A stretch of DNA of 47,101 nucleotides. Origin: Acidobacteriota bacterium (lineage in GTDB: Bacteria; Acidobacteriota; Thermoanaerobaculia; UBA5066; Gp7-AA6). Location: assembly GCA_003222385.1 (NCBI GenBank), contig QHVV01000011.1:1-47101 (forward strand). Reading direction: 5' to 3'. Under the pieces are notes generated by a model. That model had not been told where the DNA came from, searched no databases, and was given only the letters and a program-made list of their open reading frames with translations. How positions within the stretch are numbered: the first letter of the stretch is position 1; each line of letters begins with the position of its first letter. The translations under genes and the position numbers were made by a program. Shown here piece after piece: positions 1 to 8,158 of the stretch.

Positions 1-992
1 CTCATGCAGTTCACGAAGAAGATCTGACCCTCGGTGTAGGCGAAAGTACCGGTAATTCCGCCGGTCGCCTGGAGGATCGCGAAGCTGTCCCCCACTGCCG
101 GGGTGAACCCGAGATCGACCTGAAGGTTCGTGCCCATGAGCTGCATCGCTCCGTCGATGCTCAATTGGTCGTACTGTGAGCCGACCGTCGTCCCGTTCAG
201 CCGAACCCGAAGCACGGCGTCCTGCGCGAACTGGCCGTCGCCGGTCGAGTGGAGAACCCCGGTGGCGGTGGAGGTGCCGGGCGCAATGAGAAAGAAGTTC
301 AGAGGTCCGACTGTGCCGGTGCCGCTCAACTGGGCGGCCTGAGTGTTCCCGCCTGTGACGGGGCTCGCCGGCTGGGACCCCATCACGAAGAGGCGAACGA
401 ACCCGCCGAAGCCGGCGGAGATCATCGTCGCGCCCATGTACGTGTTGTTGCCGGAGAGGGTCACGTCGAGGTTCCCGTTCGATAAAAGGCCGCCGGAGGA
501 GGAAAACGTAAGCGGGTCCGACGCCAGACCGCTGATGACGCCCGAGATCGTCAGCTCGGCAGGAAGACAGCACGAAGGGGCAGGCTTGTAGACGGCGTGG
601 TTGACTCCGCCGTAGAGCGCGATCGGAAGCGCGATCAGTGCGGTTCCCCCGGTCGAAGTGATGTTTCCGGCGAGAGCGATCGAATTTCCCGGCAGCGCGT
701 TGATCGTGTAACCGGAACCCGTGAGCTGGATGGAATTGACGAACGTCACCCCGGGAATGTCATCGGTGCTCACCAACTGACTCGAGCTCGGAAAGACCAG
801 GTCGGCGGCGGGGTCGCCCGCCGGAGTGCCGCCGCTCCAGTTGGCATTATTCGACCAAAAGGAGCTGACCGCCCCGGTCCAGGTATGCGTCGCCGCAGAT
901 AGCAAAGCGGGAAACAGTAACGCGCACACCACGCCGATTGATCGACGAACCGCCGATCCCTTCCGACTCGGCAACGGCGCCACGGACGTCAT
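1..992 (-). CDS. Secreted protein with autotransporter-associated beta-strand repeats (partial, 3' end outside window)
   Basis: An open frame reads from an ATG at 992 down through the left edge with no stop, giving at least 330 residues. The N-terminus has a basic stretch (SRKGSAVRRS) then a hydrophobic segment (IGVVCALLFPALLSAA), which fits a signal peptide. The mature part is rich in Gly, Thr, Ser and Asn and low in charge. It has features of autotransporter-associated beta-strand repeat proteins: WTGAVSSFWSNNANW near the start, and NGTTVGSQYDQLSIDGAM then LGFTPAVGDSFAILQATG near residues 265-315. Such proteins form extended secreted or surface beta-helices; no catalytic motif is visible. 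It starts 13 nt after the dehydrogenase pseudogene on the same strand, so it may be the last gene of that operon. The family call is by resemblance; the specific role is unknown. Confidence 0.75.
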   Translation of the reverse strand, partial: MTSVAPLPSRKGSAVRRSIGVVCALLFPALLSAATHTWTGAVSSFWSNNANWSGGTPAGDPAADLVFPSSSQLVSTDDIPGVTFVNSIQLTGSGYTINALPGNSIALAGNITSTGGTALIALPIALYGGVNHAVYKPAPSCCLPAELTISGVISGLASDPLTFSSSGGLLSNGNLDVTLSGNNTYMGATMISAGFGGFVRLFVMGSQPASPVTGGNTQAAQLSGTGTVGPLNFFLIAPGTSTATGVLHSTGDGQFAQDAVLRVRLNGTTVGSQYDQLSIDGAMQLMGTNLQVDLGFTPAVGDSFAILQATGGITGTFAYTEGQIFFVNCM

Positions 993-1005
993 TGCTTGGG
1001 AGAGT

Positions 1006-2158
1006 CTAGCCCCGATAAGAAATTCGATAGATCGTTCCGCTCTCGTCGTCGGAGACGAGCATCGCGCCGTCGGGAGTGAACAGGAGATCCACGGGACGGC
1101 CCCACGCCTTCTCTCCCTGCAGCCATCCTTCGGCGAAGACCTCGTATCCCGCGGGCCGGCCGTTCTGGAGCGGCACGAACATCACGCGGTACCCGATCTT
1201 GGATCTTGTGCGTCCGGTTCCACGAGCCGTGCTCGGCGATGAAGATCCCGCCGCGATACTTCTCGGGGAACGTCCGACCCGTGTAGAACCGCATTCCGAG
1301 CGCGGCGACGTGGGGGCCCAGCTCGAGCGCGGGCGGCGTCGTCGCGGAGCAGGGCCTCCGGCGACCCAGTCCCGGGTCCGAAATGTTGCGGCCGTGGCAG
1401 GTCGGAAACCCGAAGTCCATTCCGGCCCGGGGAGCGACGTTCAGCTCGTCGGGCGGCACGTCGTCGCCGAGCATGTCGCGCCCGTTGTCGGTGAACCAGA
1501 GCTCGTGCGTGTCGGGGTGCCAGTCGAAGCCGACCGTGTTGCGGATGCCGCGCGCGAACGTCTCGAAACCCGAGCCGTCCGGCCGCATCCGGTGGATCGC
1601 CGCGTAGATCGGCTCGGGCTGGCAGATGTTGCAGGGCGCTCCCACCGGGACGTAGAGCAGCCCGTCCGGCCCGAAGGCGATGAACTTCCAGCCGTGGTGG
1701 TGGTCGGGGGGAAACTCGCGGACCACCGCGGGCGACGGCGGGTTCTCGAGGCGGGACTCGATCGCGTCGTATCGCAGGACCCGGTGGACCTCGGCGACGT
1801 ACAGGGCGCCGTCCCGAAACGCCACGCCGTTCGGCATGTTCAGGCCGCGCGCAATCCGGACGACCGACTCCGGACGGCCGGAGTCGTCGCGGACCGCGTA
1901 GACGCCGCCGTCTTCCCGCGTCCCGACGAAGAGCGTTCCCTTCGGGCTGCGGGAGAGCGATCGGGCGTCCGGGATGCGGGCGAAGACCCGGATCTCGAAA
2001 CCCGCCGGGAGGCGGATCTTCTCAAGAGGGAGACTGCTCTCCCCCTTCGCCGAGAGGAAGACGGGGATCACCGCGGCCCCGAAGAGAACCGCGACCGCGA
2101 GAACCAGGCCCCGCCGGCGGTTCCTGCCGGTCTCCGGAGACGTCGCGCCGCTCTTCAG
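1006..2158 (-). pseudogene. PQQ-dependent sugar (sorbosone/glucose) dehydrogenase-like protein, frameshifted
   Basis: The gene resembles the soluble-glucose-dehydrogenase/L-sorbosone-dehydrogenase beta-propeller family, which oxidises sugars with PQQ in the periplasm. Visible family features are LPAGFEIRVFA after the signal peptide, LNMPNGVAFRDGALYVAE, the HHGWKFIAFGPDGLLYVPVG strand pair, RGIRNTVGFDWHP, LWFTDNGRD and IFIAEHGSWNRTHKI. After HKI the frame is lost at a tandem 7-bp duplication (1195-1208). Removing one copy restores the expected ending GYRVMFVPLQNGRPAGYEVF through ESGTIYRISYRG and a stop at 1006-1008, about 381 residues. No ATG, GTG or TTG precedes the signal peptide. The best start is CTG at 2158, inside a CTGA overlap with the upstream lipoprotein stop, with GGAG 8 nt before it. 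Family assignment is firm; whether the gene is functional is open. Confidence 0.8.
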
Positions 2159-3024
2159 CGGGTCATCTCCGAAAGCCGGTCGAGGAGCCGGAGGACCTCC
2201 GCCCAGTCGCCCCCGGCGCGCGAGTACGCGCTGGAATCCCGGAGAGCGCCGTCGATCCGACGCGCGTCGTCGGAGAGCCGGTCCACGAAGGGAGCGATGT
2301 CCCGCCGGTCCACGGTCGAGGTCGTCACGCGCGAGTCGAAGTCCCGCGCTCCCGACACGAAATAGGAGAGGTCCGCGAGGAGCCTCCGATCGGAGTCGGC
2401 GGAGCCCGGTCCCGAGCGCTGCGCCGTGTCGCGGGCGAGAGATGCCCGAACGACGATCTCGTGCGCGGTTCGACGAAGATCCTCGAGCGCGCTGCCCGAG
2501 ATCACGCCTCCGCCGTACGGAGAGGTCTCCGGCGCGCGATACGGTCCTCCATCCGGCGGGAGATCGACGTCCGAGCCCGCTGCCAGCCGCCGCATCCGGT
2601 CGATCGTCCGGAGGGACTCCTGCCAGCTTTCGACGGCCACGTCGGACGCTCGGACCTCGCGGGTCCGCGCCTCGTAGTCGCGCGCCATGCGATCGAGCTC
2701 GGCGACGTCGTCGCGGACGTAGCGCGGCGGGTTCGCCGTGTCCTCCATCCGATCCCGGAAGCGACGCGCGCTCTCGAGCAGGTCGGACAGGAGCGGCATC
2801 TCCGCTTCCGAGACGCGCGAGGCGCGGAGCTCCTCCCGCGTGGCCTGGAGCCGATCGACCAGCCGACCCGACAGGATGCGCATCCGGTCGTACCGCGATC
2901 CGCCGAGATCGCCGTATGCGGGCTCGGGGGGAGGCGAGGAGTACGACACGCCGCAGGCAACCAGGAAGAGCGGCGCGAGAAGAACCGGGAGCACGAGAAG
3001 CCGACTCGACGCTTTCCCTCTCAT
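2155..3024 (-). CDS. Putative helical lipoprotein
   Basis: About 289 residues. The ATG at 3024 is chosen over an upstream in-frame ATG (3117) because a GGGAGG ribosome site lies just before it and because translation from here begins directly with a lipoprotein signal: MRGKASSR, a hydrophobic core, and the lipobox LVAC. The mature protein should be lipid-anchored on the periplasmic side. The rest is charged and rich in Arg, Asp and Glu with few aromatics, suggesting a helical bundle or coiled-coil (for example RRFRDRMEDTANPP and WQESLRTIDRMRRL). No family is recognised. It is divergent from kinase 1 (86-bp gap) and its TGA overlaps the putative CTG start of the dehydrogenase gene, so the two are probably co-translated. 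Confidence 0.8.
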   Translation of the reverse strand: MRGKASSRLLVLPVLLAPLFLVACGVSYSSPPPEPAYGDLGGSRYDRMRILSGRLVDRLQATREELRASRVSEAEMPLLSDLLESARRFRDRMEDTANPPRYVRDDVAELDRMARDYEARTREVRASDVAVESWQESLRTIDRMRRLAAGSDVDLPPDGGPYRAPETSPYGGGVISGSALEDLRRTAHEIVVRASLARDTAQRSGPGSADSDRRLLADLSYFVSGARDFDSRVTTSTVDRRDIAPFVDRLSDDARRIDGALRDSSAYSRAGGDWAEVLRLLDRLSEMTR

Positions 3025-3110
3025 ATCTGCCTCCCCGAAACGAACAGGAGAGCAAGATCCTTTCCAACCGCTCGTTCGCCGGACACTAGAATCGAGCCGG
3101 TCATCCGCGT

Positions 3111-5492
3111 ATGCCAATTTCCACCGGGACGCGCCTCGGTCCCTACGAGGTCCTTTCGCCCCTGGGGGCCGGGGGCATGGGCGAGGTCTACCGGGGCCGC
3201 GACCCGCGGATCGGCCGCGACGTCGCGATCAAGGTCCTGCCGGAAGCCTTCTCCAAAGACGTCGAGCGGCTGCATCGCTTCGAGAAGGAAGCGCGGTCCG
3301 CCGGAGTCTTGAACCATCCGAACGTCCTCGTCGTCTACGACGTCGGCGAGCAGGATGGTTGTCCGTACATCGTCGAGGAGCTTCTGGAGGGAGAGACTCT
3401 CCGCGAGCGGCTCGTGCGGGGTGGTCTGTCTGCGGACGAGGTGGTCGGCTATGGCGTGCAGATCGCGAGCGGGCTCGCGGCGGCGCACGAGAAGGGGGTC
3501 GTCCATCGGGACTTGAAGCCGGAGAACCTGTTCCTGACCCGCGATGGCCGTCTCAAGATCCTCGACTTCGGCCTGGCGAAGCTCACGCAGCCCGAGACGA
3601 AGGACGGCGCCGCGGCGGAGGCGGCGACCCTCTCCGCCGGGACGGAGGCAGGAGTGACGCTGGGAACCGTGGGTTACATGTCTCCCGAGCAGGTTCGCGG
3701 GATGTCCGCCGACGCGCGCTCGGACATCTTCTCCCTGGGCACTGTCCTCTACGAGATGGCCACAGGTCAGCGCGCATTCCGCGGGAGCTCGCCGGCGGAG
3801 ACGATGAGCCGGATCCTGACGGACCAACCTCCCTCGGTCACCGACACGCGACCCGACGCGCCGCGGGCGCTCGACCGCGTGGTCCGACGCTGCCTGGAGA
3901 AGGAACCGGCCCGCCGCTTCCAGTCCGCGAACGACGTCGCGTTCGCGCTGACCGACGCCTCGTCCGAAACGGTCACGGCACCCGGCTTTCCCGCTTCGCG
4001 GTTTCGCCCGAGGCGCCTGTTACCGCTCGCCGCCGCGGCCGCGCTTCTCGCGATCGGCTTTCTGCTGTGGCAACGCATTTCGACGTCAACCCGCGGCGGA
4101 GCGCCGCCTCGGCTTTCGTCGCTCGCCGTCCTGCCGCTCCGGAACCTGTCGCGCGATCCGGCGCAGGAATACTTCTCGGATGGAATGACCGAAGCGCTCA
4201 TCTCCCGGCTCGCACAGATCGGGACGCTGCGGATCATCTCCCGGACGTCGGTAATGCAGTACAAGGACACGCGGAAGCCTCTCCGTCAGATCGCGCAGGA
4301 GCTGAACGTCGACGGGGTCATCGAAGGGTCGGTCATGCGCTCCGGGGACCGCGTCCGGGTGACGGCGCAGCTGATCGACGCGCGGAAGGACGAGCATCTC
4401 TGGGCAAGAGACTACGAGCGCGATCTCCGCGACGTCCTCGGGCTCCAGGCGGAGGTCGCCCAGGCGATCGCTCAGGAAGTTCGCGCGAAGCTGAATCCCG
4501 GAGAGGAAGCCCGGCTGGCGAGAAGTCGTCCCGTCGTGCCGGAGGCACAGGAGGCCTATCTCAAGGGGCGCTTCTACCTGGGCCAGGGGACGGAAGACTC
4601 GATCGAAAAGGCGATCGCGCACTTCAATGACGCGATCGCGAAGGACCCCCTCGATGCTCGCGCCTACGCGGGCCTCTCGGACTCCTATTCCGGCCTCCGG
4701 AGCATCTACCGCGCGCCGAGCGAGGTGATGCCGAAGGCCAAAGCAGCGGCACAGAAGGCGGTCGAGCTCGACGACGCTCTCGCCGAAGGACACGTCTCTC
4801 TCGCTCTCTCCCGGATGTACTACGACTTCGACTGGCCTGGAGCAGAGCGGGAGTTCCGTCGGGCCCTCGACTTGAACCCCAACCTCGCCGAGGCCCACGA
4901 CGGCCTGGCCCTCTACCTGATGGCGAACGAGCGCCACGGCGAGGCGATCGCAGAAGTCGAGTTGGCGAAACGACTCGACCCGCTATCTCCGACCATCCTG
5001 GCGGACGCATCGTGGGTCTACTACGGGGCGCGGAGGTACGACCGAGCGCTGCAGGTCGCGCGGGAGTGGGTCGAGCTCGCCCCGAGCTCGCCGTGGGCGC
5101 ACACGTATCTGGGCCTTGCGCTTCAAAAGACCGGAAAGATCGACGAGGGGATCCGCGAGCTCGAGCGCGCGGCCAGGATGGATCGAAGCGTGACGATCCT
5201 CGAGTGGCTGGGCGGCGCCTACGCCGCCGCGGGGCGCACGGTCGACGCGAACCGCATCGTGGCCGAGCTGACCGGCCGCGCCGAGCAGCGTTACGTCTGT
5301 CCCTACGAAATCGCGACGGTCTACATCGGCCTCGGGAAGAAGGACGCCGCCTTCGAATGGCTCCGAAAAGGGGTCCGGGAACGCGCCGACTGCATGCCGT
5401 GGATCCAGGCGGACTCGAAGATCGATCCTCTTCGCCGCGACCCGAGATTTCCGGAGATCCTGCGGGGCGTCGGTTTCCGCCCGTCTCAGTAG
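3111..5492 (+). CDS. Ser/Thr protein kinase with TolB-like and TPR domains (kinase 1)
   Basis: 793 residues. An N-terminal eukaryotic-like kinase domain (about 12-275) has the glycine loop GAGGMGEVY (19-27), ATP lysine K41, the catalytic HRDLKPEN with D134, DFGLAK with D152 and an activation segment ending [13 protein letters not shown], so all key catalytic residues are present. A single membrane segment follows (about 303-322). The external half starts with a TolB/FlgO-like alpha-beta domain (LAVLPLRNLSRDPAQEYFSDG, then VDGVIEGSVMRSGDRVRVTA). From about residue 480 come TPR-like helical repeats (QEAYLKGRFYLGQG, AYAGLSDSYSG, AHTYLGLALQKTGKIDEGI). It likely senses an envelope signal and phosphorylates cytoplasmic targets; targets are unknown. 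Its 3' end overlaps the convergent gene at 5486 by 7 bp. It is monocistronic on this strand, with its promoter presumably in 3025-3110. Confidence 0.93.
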   Translation: MPISTGTRLGPYEVLSPLGAGGMGEVYRGRDPRIGRDVAIKVLPEAFSKDVERLHRFEKEARSAGVLNHPNVLVVYDVGEQDGCPYIVEELLEGETLRERLVRGGLSADEVVGYGVQIASGLAAAHEKGVVHRDLKPENLFLTRDGRLKILDFGLAKLTQPETKDGAAAEAATLSAGTEAGVTLGTVGYMSPEQVRGMSADARSDIFSLGTVLYEMATGQRAFRGSSPAETMSRILTDQPPSVTDTRPDAPRALDRVVRRCLEKEPARRFQSANDVAFALTDASSETVTAPGFPASRFRPRRLLPLAAAAALLAIGFLLWQRISTSTRGGAPPRLSSLAVLPLRNLSRDPAQEYFSDGMTEALISRLAQIGTLRIISRTSVMQYKDTRKPLRQIAQELNVDGVIEGSVMRSGDRVRVTAQLIDARKDEHLWARDYERDLRDVLGLQAEVAQAIAQEVRAKLNPGEEARLARSRPVVPEAQEAYLKGRFYLGQGTEDSIEKAIAHFNDAIAKDPLDARAYAGLSDSYSGLRSIYRAPSEVMPKAKAAAQKAVELDDALAEGHVSLALSRMYYDFDWPGAEREFRRALDLNPNLAEAHDGLALYLMANERHGEAIAEVELAKRLDPLSPTILADASWVYYGARRYDRALQVAREWVELAPSSPWAHTYLGLALQKTGKIDEGIRELERAARMDRSVTILEWLGGAYAAAGRTVDANRIVAELTGRAEQRYVCPYEIATVYIGLGKKDAAFEWLRKGVRERADCMPWIQADSKIDPLRRDPRFPEILRGVGFRPSQ

Positions 5493-6484
5493 AACGGGTG
5501 GGTCCGCGGAAGCGGCTGGACGTCCGGAGTCCAGGGCAGCGGCGCCGTGCCCTCGGAGAGCATCGGCCGCCTCCAGATCATCGGGTGGGGAGCGAACAGG
5601 CGACCGGTCTCGTCCAGGAACTCGACACGCAGGACTCCTCCTTGCGTGACGGCGTTCGAGTCGAGCGCGAAGCAGAGCGCGAAGCGCTGATATTGATCGG
5701 TCAGTTGTGTGCCGAGGAAGCTCGTCCGGTAGACCCGGACGGAGCCGAGCGCCGCGGTCACGATCAACGTCAACTTCTGCCGGTCGTTGGTCGGCTCCGT
5801 CACTCTCGCCTCGATCGAAAGACAGAGGTTCTCCCCCGGCTCGAAGAGCGAGCCCTCGATCTCCTGGGACGCGAAGCTGTTCACGAGCGTCGGGTCGGGG
5901 ACCGTCGGAAGCTGCGGGAACGTGTAGATCTCGCCGGTCGCGACACCGCCGTCGATGCGGAAGAACTCGCTCTGCGGAAACGCCGCCGGGCCCGAGAACC
6001 AGGGCGTCCAGAGAAGGTCCCCCTTCTCGTCCGCGGGTCCCGGGGGCGGCGGCTGGCCGGCCGCCGGAAAGACCGAGCCTCCGCCGTCATACGTTCCGTT
6101 GCCGTTCGAGCCGTCGAGCGCGAAGGTCGTCGGCGATCGGACCGTGATCTTCCACCATCCGTTCGCCGCGGTGTTGCCCGAGACCCCCTTGATGCCGACG
6201 GTGTCTCCGTCCGAGAGACCGTGCGGGATTCCGGTCGCGATCTCGATTGGCGAGGCGTTCGTCGCGCCCCGGATCGAGAACCACTGCGGCAGCGGCAGGC
6301 TCTCCGTCGCCGCGCCGCTCGTGAAGGAAGAGTTCGCGAGCTTGTTGAAGTGAAGCCGCTCGACCGCGAGCGAGCGATCCCGCGGCGAATCGTCGGAGGC
6401 GCGCTCCGCGTCGACGCGCGAAGAGTCGAGCGCGGCGAGCACGAGTCCCGCCGCGAGCAGCCCGGACGCTTTCTTCGCCGGCAC
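5486..6484 (-). CDS. Secreted protein with an FCCH-like (phage-tail type) beta domain
   Basis: About 332 residues from a GTG at 6484, chosen because it gives a signal peptide (PAKKASGLLAAGLVLAALDS); longer readings run into the DUF3309 gene in another frame. Residues about 70-140 contain IATGIPHGLSDGDTVGIKG, then GNTAANGWWKITV and FALDGSNGNGTYDGGG. This pattern resembles the FCCH-like domain seen in phage tail and some secreted proteins, where HGL-D-D-V-I-G-NG-W-V repeats are typical. The C-terminal half (GENLCLSIEARVTEPTNDRQ, then FALCFALDSNAVTQGGVLRV) looks like a jelly-roll, carbohydrate-binding-type sandwich. No catalytic motif is visible. It may bind polymers or other cells outside the membrane, which is inference. 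The ribosome site is weak, so the exact start is uncertain. Confidence 0.65.
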   Translation of the reverse strand: MPAKKASGLLAAGLVLAALDSSRVDAERASDDSPRDRSLAVERLHFNKLANSSFTSGAATESLPLPQWFSIRGATNASPIEIATGIPHGLSDGDTVGIKGVSGNTAANGWWKITVRSPTTFALDGSNGNGTYDGGGSVFPAAGQPPPPGPADEKGDLLWTPWFSGPAAFPQSEFFRIDGGVATGEIYTFPQLPTVPDPTLVNSFASQEIEGSLFEPGENLCLSIEARVTEPTNDRQKLTLIVTAALGSVRVYRTSFLGTQLTDQYQRFALCFALDSNAVTQGGVLRVEFLDETGRLFAPHPMIWRRPMLSEGTAPLPWTPDVQPLPRTHPFY

Positions 6485-6537
6485 GCCGACGGACCGTGCC
6501 AACCGGGTGCCAGCCGCCCGGAGCCCAGTCGCTTCGG

Positions 6538-6690
6538 TTACAGGCGTCCGGTGATCAACAGGATGATGACGACCAAGAGAATCAGCCCGAGAAGACCGCT
6601 CGGCCAGTAACCCCACCCCCTGCTGTAGGGCCAGGTGGGAACCACTCCGAGGACCAGCAAGATCAGGATAATGAGCAGAATCAAGCCCAT
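6538..6690 (-). CDS. DUF3309 family membrane micro-protein
   Basis: A 50-residue protein, found by translating the minus strand directly. ATG at 6690 is preceded at good spacing by GGAGG (6696-6700). The sequence is a hydrophobic segment (MGLILLIILILLVLGVVP), the conserved centre TWPYSRGWGYWPSG, and a second hydrophobic segment (LLGLILLVVIILLITGRL). This two-helix hairpin with the TWPYSRGWGY core is diagnostic of DUF3309. These small inner-membrane proteins are widespread in Proteobacteria and Acidobacteria and have no established function. It lies between the permease (60 bp upstream) and the FCCH-like gene (53 bp downstream) on the same strand. Confidence 0.9.
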   Translation of the reverse strand: MGLILLIILILLVLGVVPTWPYSRGWGYWPSGLLGLILLVVIILLITGRL

Positions 6691-6749
6691 GACGGCCTCC
6701 TGTCACCTCGCCAGAGCATTGGTCGTGCCAGAGGTGTCCTCACAGAAGG

Positions 6750-8114
6750 TCACCGGCCGCGGCGCCGCGCGATCCAGCAGGCGAGACCGAGGGCCGACCA
6801 GAGGCCGAAGGCGATCCACTCGGCCGCGGTGAAGCTTCCCGGGACACCCGGAACGACCTTAATCGCGACGACCGACGCCGCGACGAGTGCGCCGGCGGCC
6901 GCGGCGAACCGACCCGGCTCACCCCGTTGCCGAAGCGCGAGCGCAGCGACACAGCTCGCGAGCCACCCGACGCCGACGGCGAGCGAACCGACTTCGGAGA
7001 TCGGGACGAGCACGGCATCCCCGAGGAGCGCTCCCAGGACGGAGAGGACCGCCATCAGCAGGATCGCGTTCTGCGGAGTTCCGCGGAGCGGATGCACGCG
7101 GGCGAGGCCGGGATGGACGAGGCCCCGCCGCGCGATGCCGTACAGCATCCGCGTCGCGGCCACGAAGTTGCCGTTGAAGATCTTCACCAGCGAAAGAAAC
7201 GCGGCGAAAACGACGAGGCGAGCGATCGCCGATGAGCCGAAGGCACGCGCGAACGCCGCCTCCGTGCCGAGGTGGCCGGTCACGAGATCTCTCCACGGAA
7301 AGATCCAGGCGACCGCGAGGATGATCGTCGCGTAAAACAGAAATCCGGCGACTTCGGCGAGCGTGATCGCCCGCCCGAACCGGCGGGGCGGAAAGCCGGG
7401 ACGCGCCTCCTCCGATTCCTTTCCAACCGATTCGAAGCCGGTCAGGAAGTACGGCACGATCTGGAGGACGAGAAACATCGACAGCCAGGCGCCGGACGAC
7501 CCGGCGTGAGCGAAGAGCGGCGGGAGACGGGCCGGGCTTCCCCGGACGAACGCGAGCGCCGCGAAAATGCCGACCAGCGCGAGGAGCCCGAAGGTCGCGA
7601 TGTCCTGCAGAACGCCGGAAAACTTCATTCCCCGCGCGTTCAGCCATGCGATTGCAGCCGTCAACGCGAGCCCCAGCGCCAGGCGCGGGGCGAAGATGGT
7701 CCGTCCGGCGACTTCGTAGAGGGGAGCCGTGTTGAGAGCGGGGATCACGCGGGCGAGCAGGTTGCCGATCGCGGCCGTTTCCCACGGGCAGACGATCGCG
7801 TAGGAGAGCACCATGGTCCACGCCGCGGCGAAGGCGACGGACGGGGGAAGGACGCGCTCGGTGTATGCGATCTCGCCGCCGGCATCCGGAAAGCGCGCGA
7901 CGAGCCGACCGTAGGTCCGCGCGACCGGCAGGAGAAGCACTCCCCCGAGGAGAAAGCCGAGCGCGGCGCCGCCGGGCCCGCCCCGCCCGAGCCAGTCGTC
8001 CATGAGGACGACCCACCCGACGCCGACCATCGTCCCGAAGCCGAACGTGAAGTACTCGACGAGCGAGAGAGTCCGGTGGAGACCGGAGGAAGACGTCGGC
8101 TCGGTCGGCGTCAC
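6750..8114 (-). CDS. APC-superfamily amino acid permease
   Basis: About 454 residues with some twelve hydrophobic segments. The first helix carries the APC signature region LSLVEYFTFGFGTMVGVGWV, the unwound glycine-rich helix 1 that binds the amino group. Later segments include FPDAGGEIAYTERVLPPSVAF (helix 3 region) and VPYFLTGFESVGKESEEA (helix 6 region). It likely imports or exchanges amino acids across the inner membrane; specificity cannot be read. The frame opens at a TTG at 8171, but that start would overlap the divergent aminotransferase, so GTG at 8114 is preferred here with modest certainty; the conserved core begins shortly after it. The divergent aminotransferase suggests a shared amino-acid catabolic role. 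Confidence 0.88.
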   Translation of the reverse strand: MTPTEPTSSSGLHRTLSLVEYFTFGFGTMVGVGWVVLMDDWLGRGGPGGAALGFLLGGVLLLPVARTYGRLVARFPDAGGEIAYTERVLPPSVAFAAAWTMVLSYAIVCPWETAAIGNLLARVIPALNTAPLYEVAGRTIFAPRLALGLALTAAIAWLNARGMKFSGVLQDIATFGLLALVGIFAALAFVRGSPARLPPLFAHAGSSGAWLSMFLVLQIVPYFLTGFESVGKESEEARPGFPPRRFGRAITLAEVAGFLFYATIILAVAWIFPWRDLVTGHLGTEAAFARAFGSSAIARLVVFAAFLSLVKIFNGNFVAATRMLYGIARRGLVHPGLARVHPLRGTPQNAILLMAVLSVLGALLGDAVLVPISEVGSLAVGVGWLASCVAALALRQRGEPGRFAAAAGALVAASVVAIKVVPGVPGSFTAAEWIAFGLWSALGLACWIARRRGR

Positions 8115-8158
8115 GGTGTGCAAAGGGATCTCGTAGGGGATACTTCCGGCCGAGTCTA

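Noticed and set aside
989-3067. Single 692-residue minus-strand protein
   Set aside because: Its first half is an out-of-frame reading of the lipoprotein gene (low-complexity Arg/Gly/Ser), and its last 50 residues are out of frame after the 7-bp duplication.
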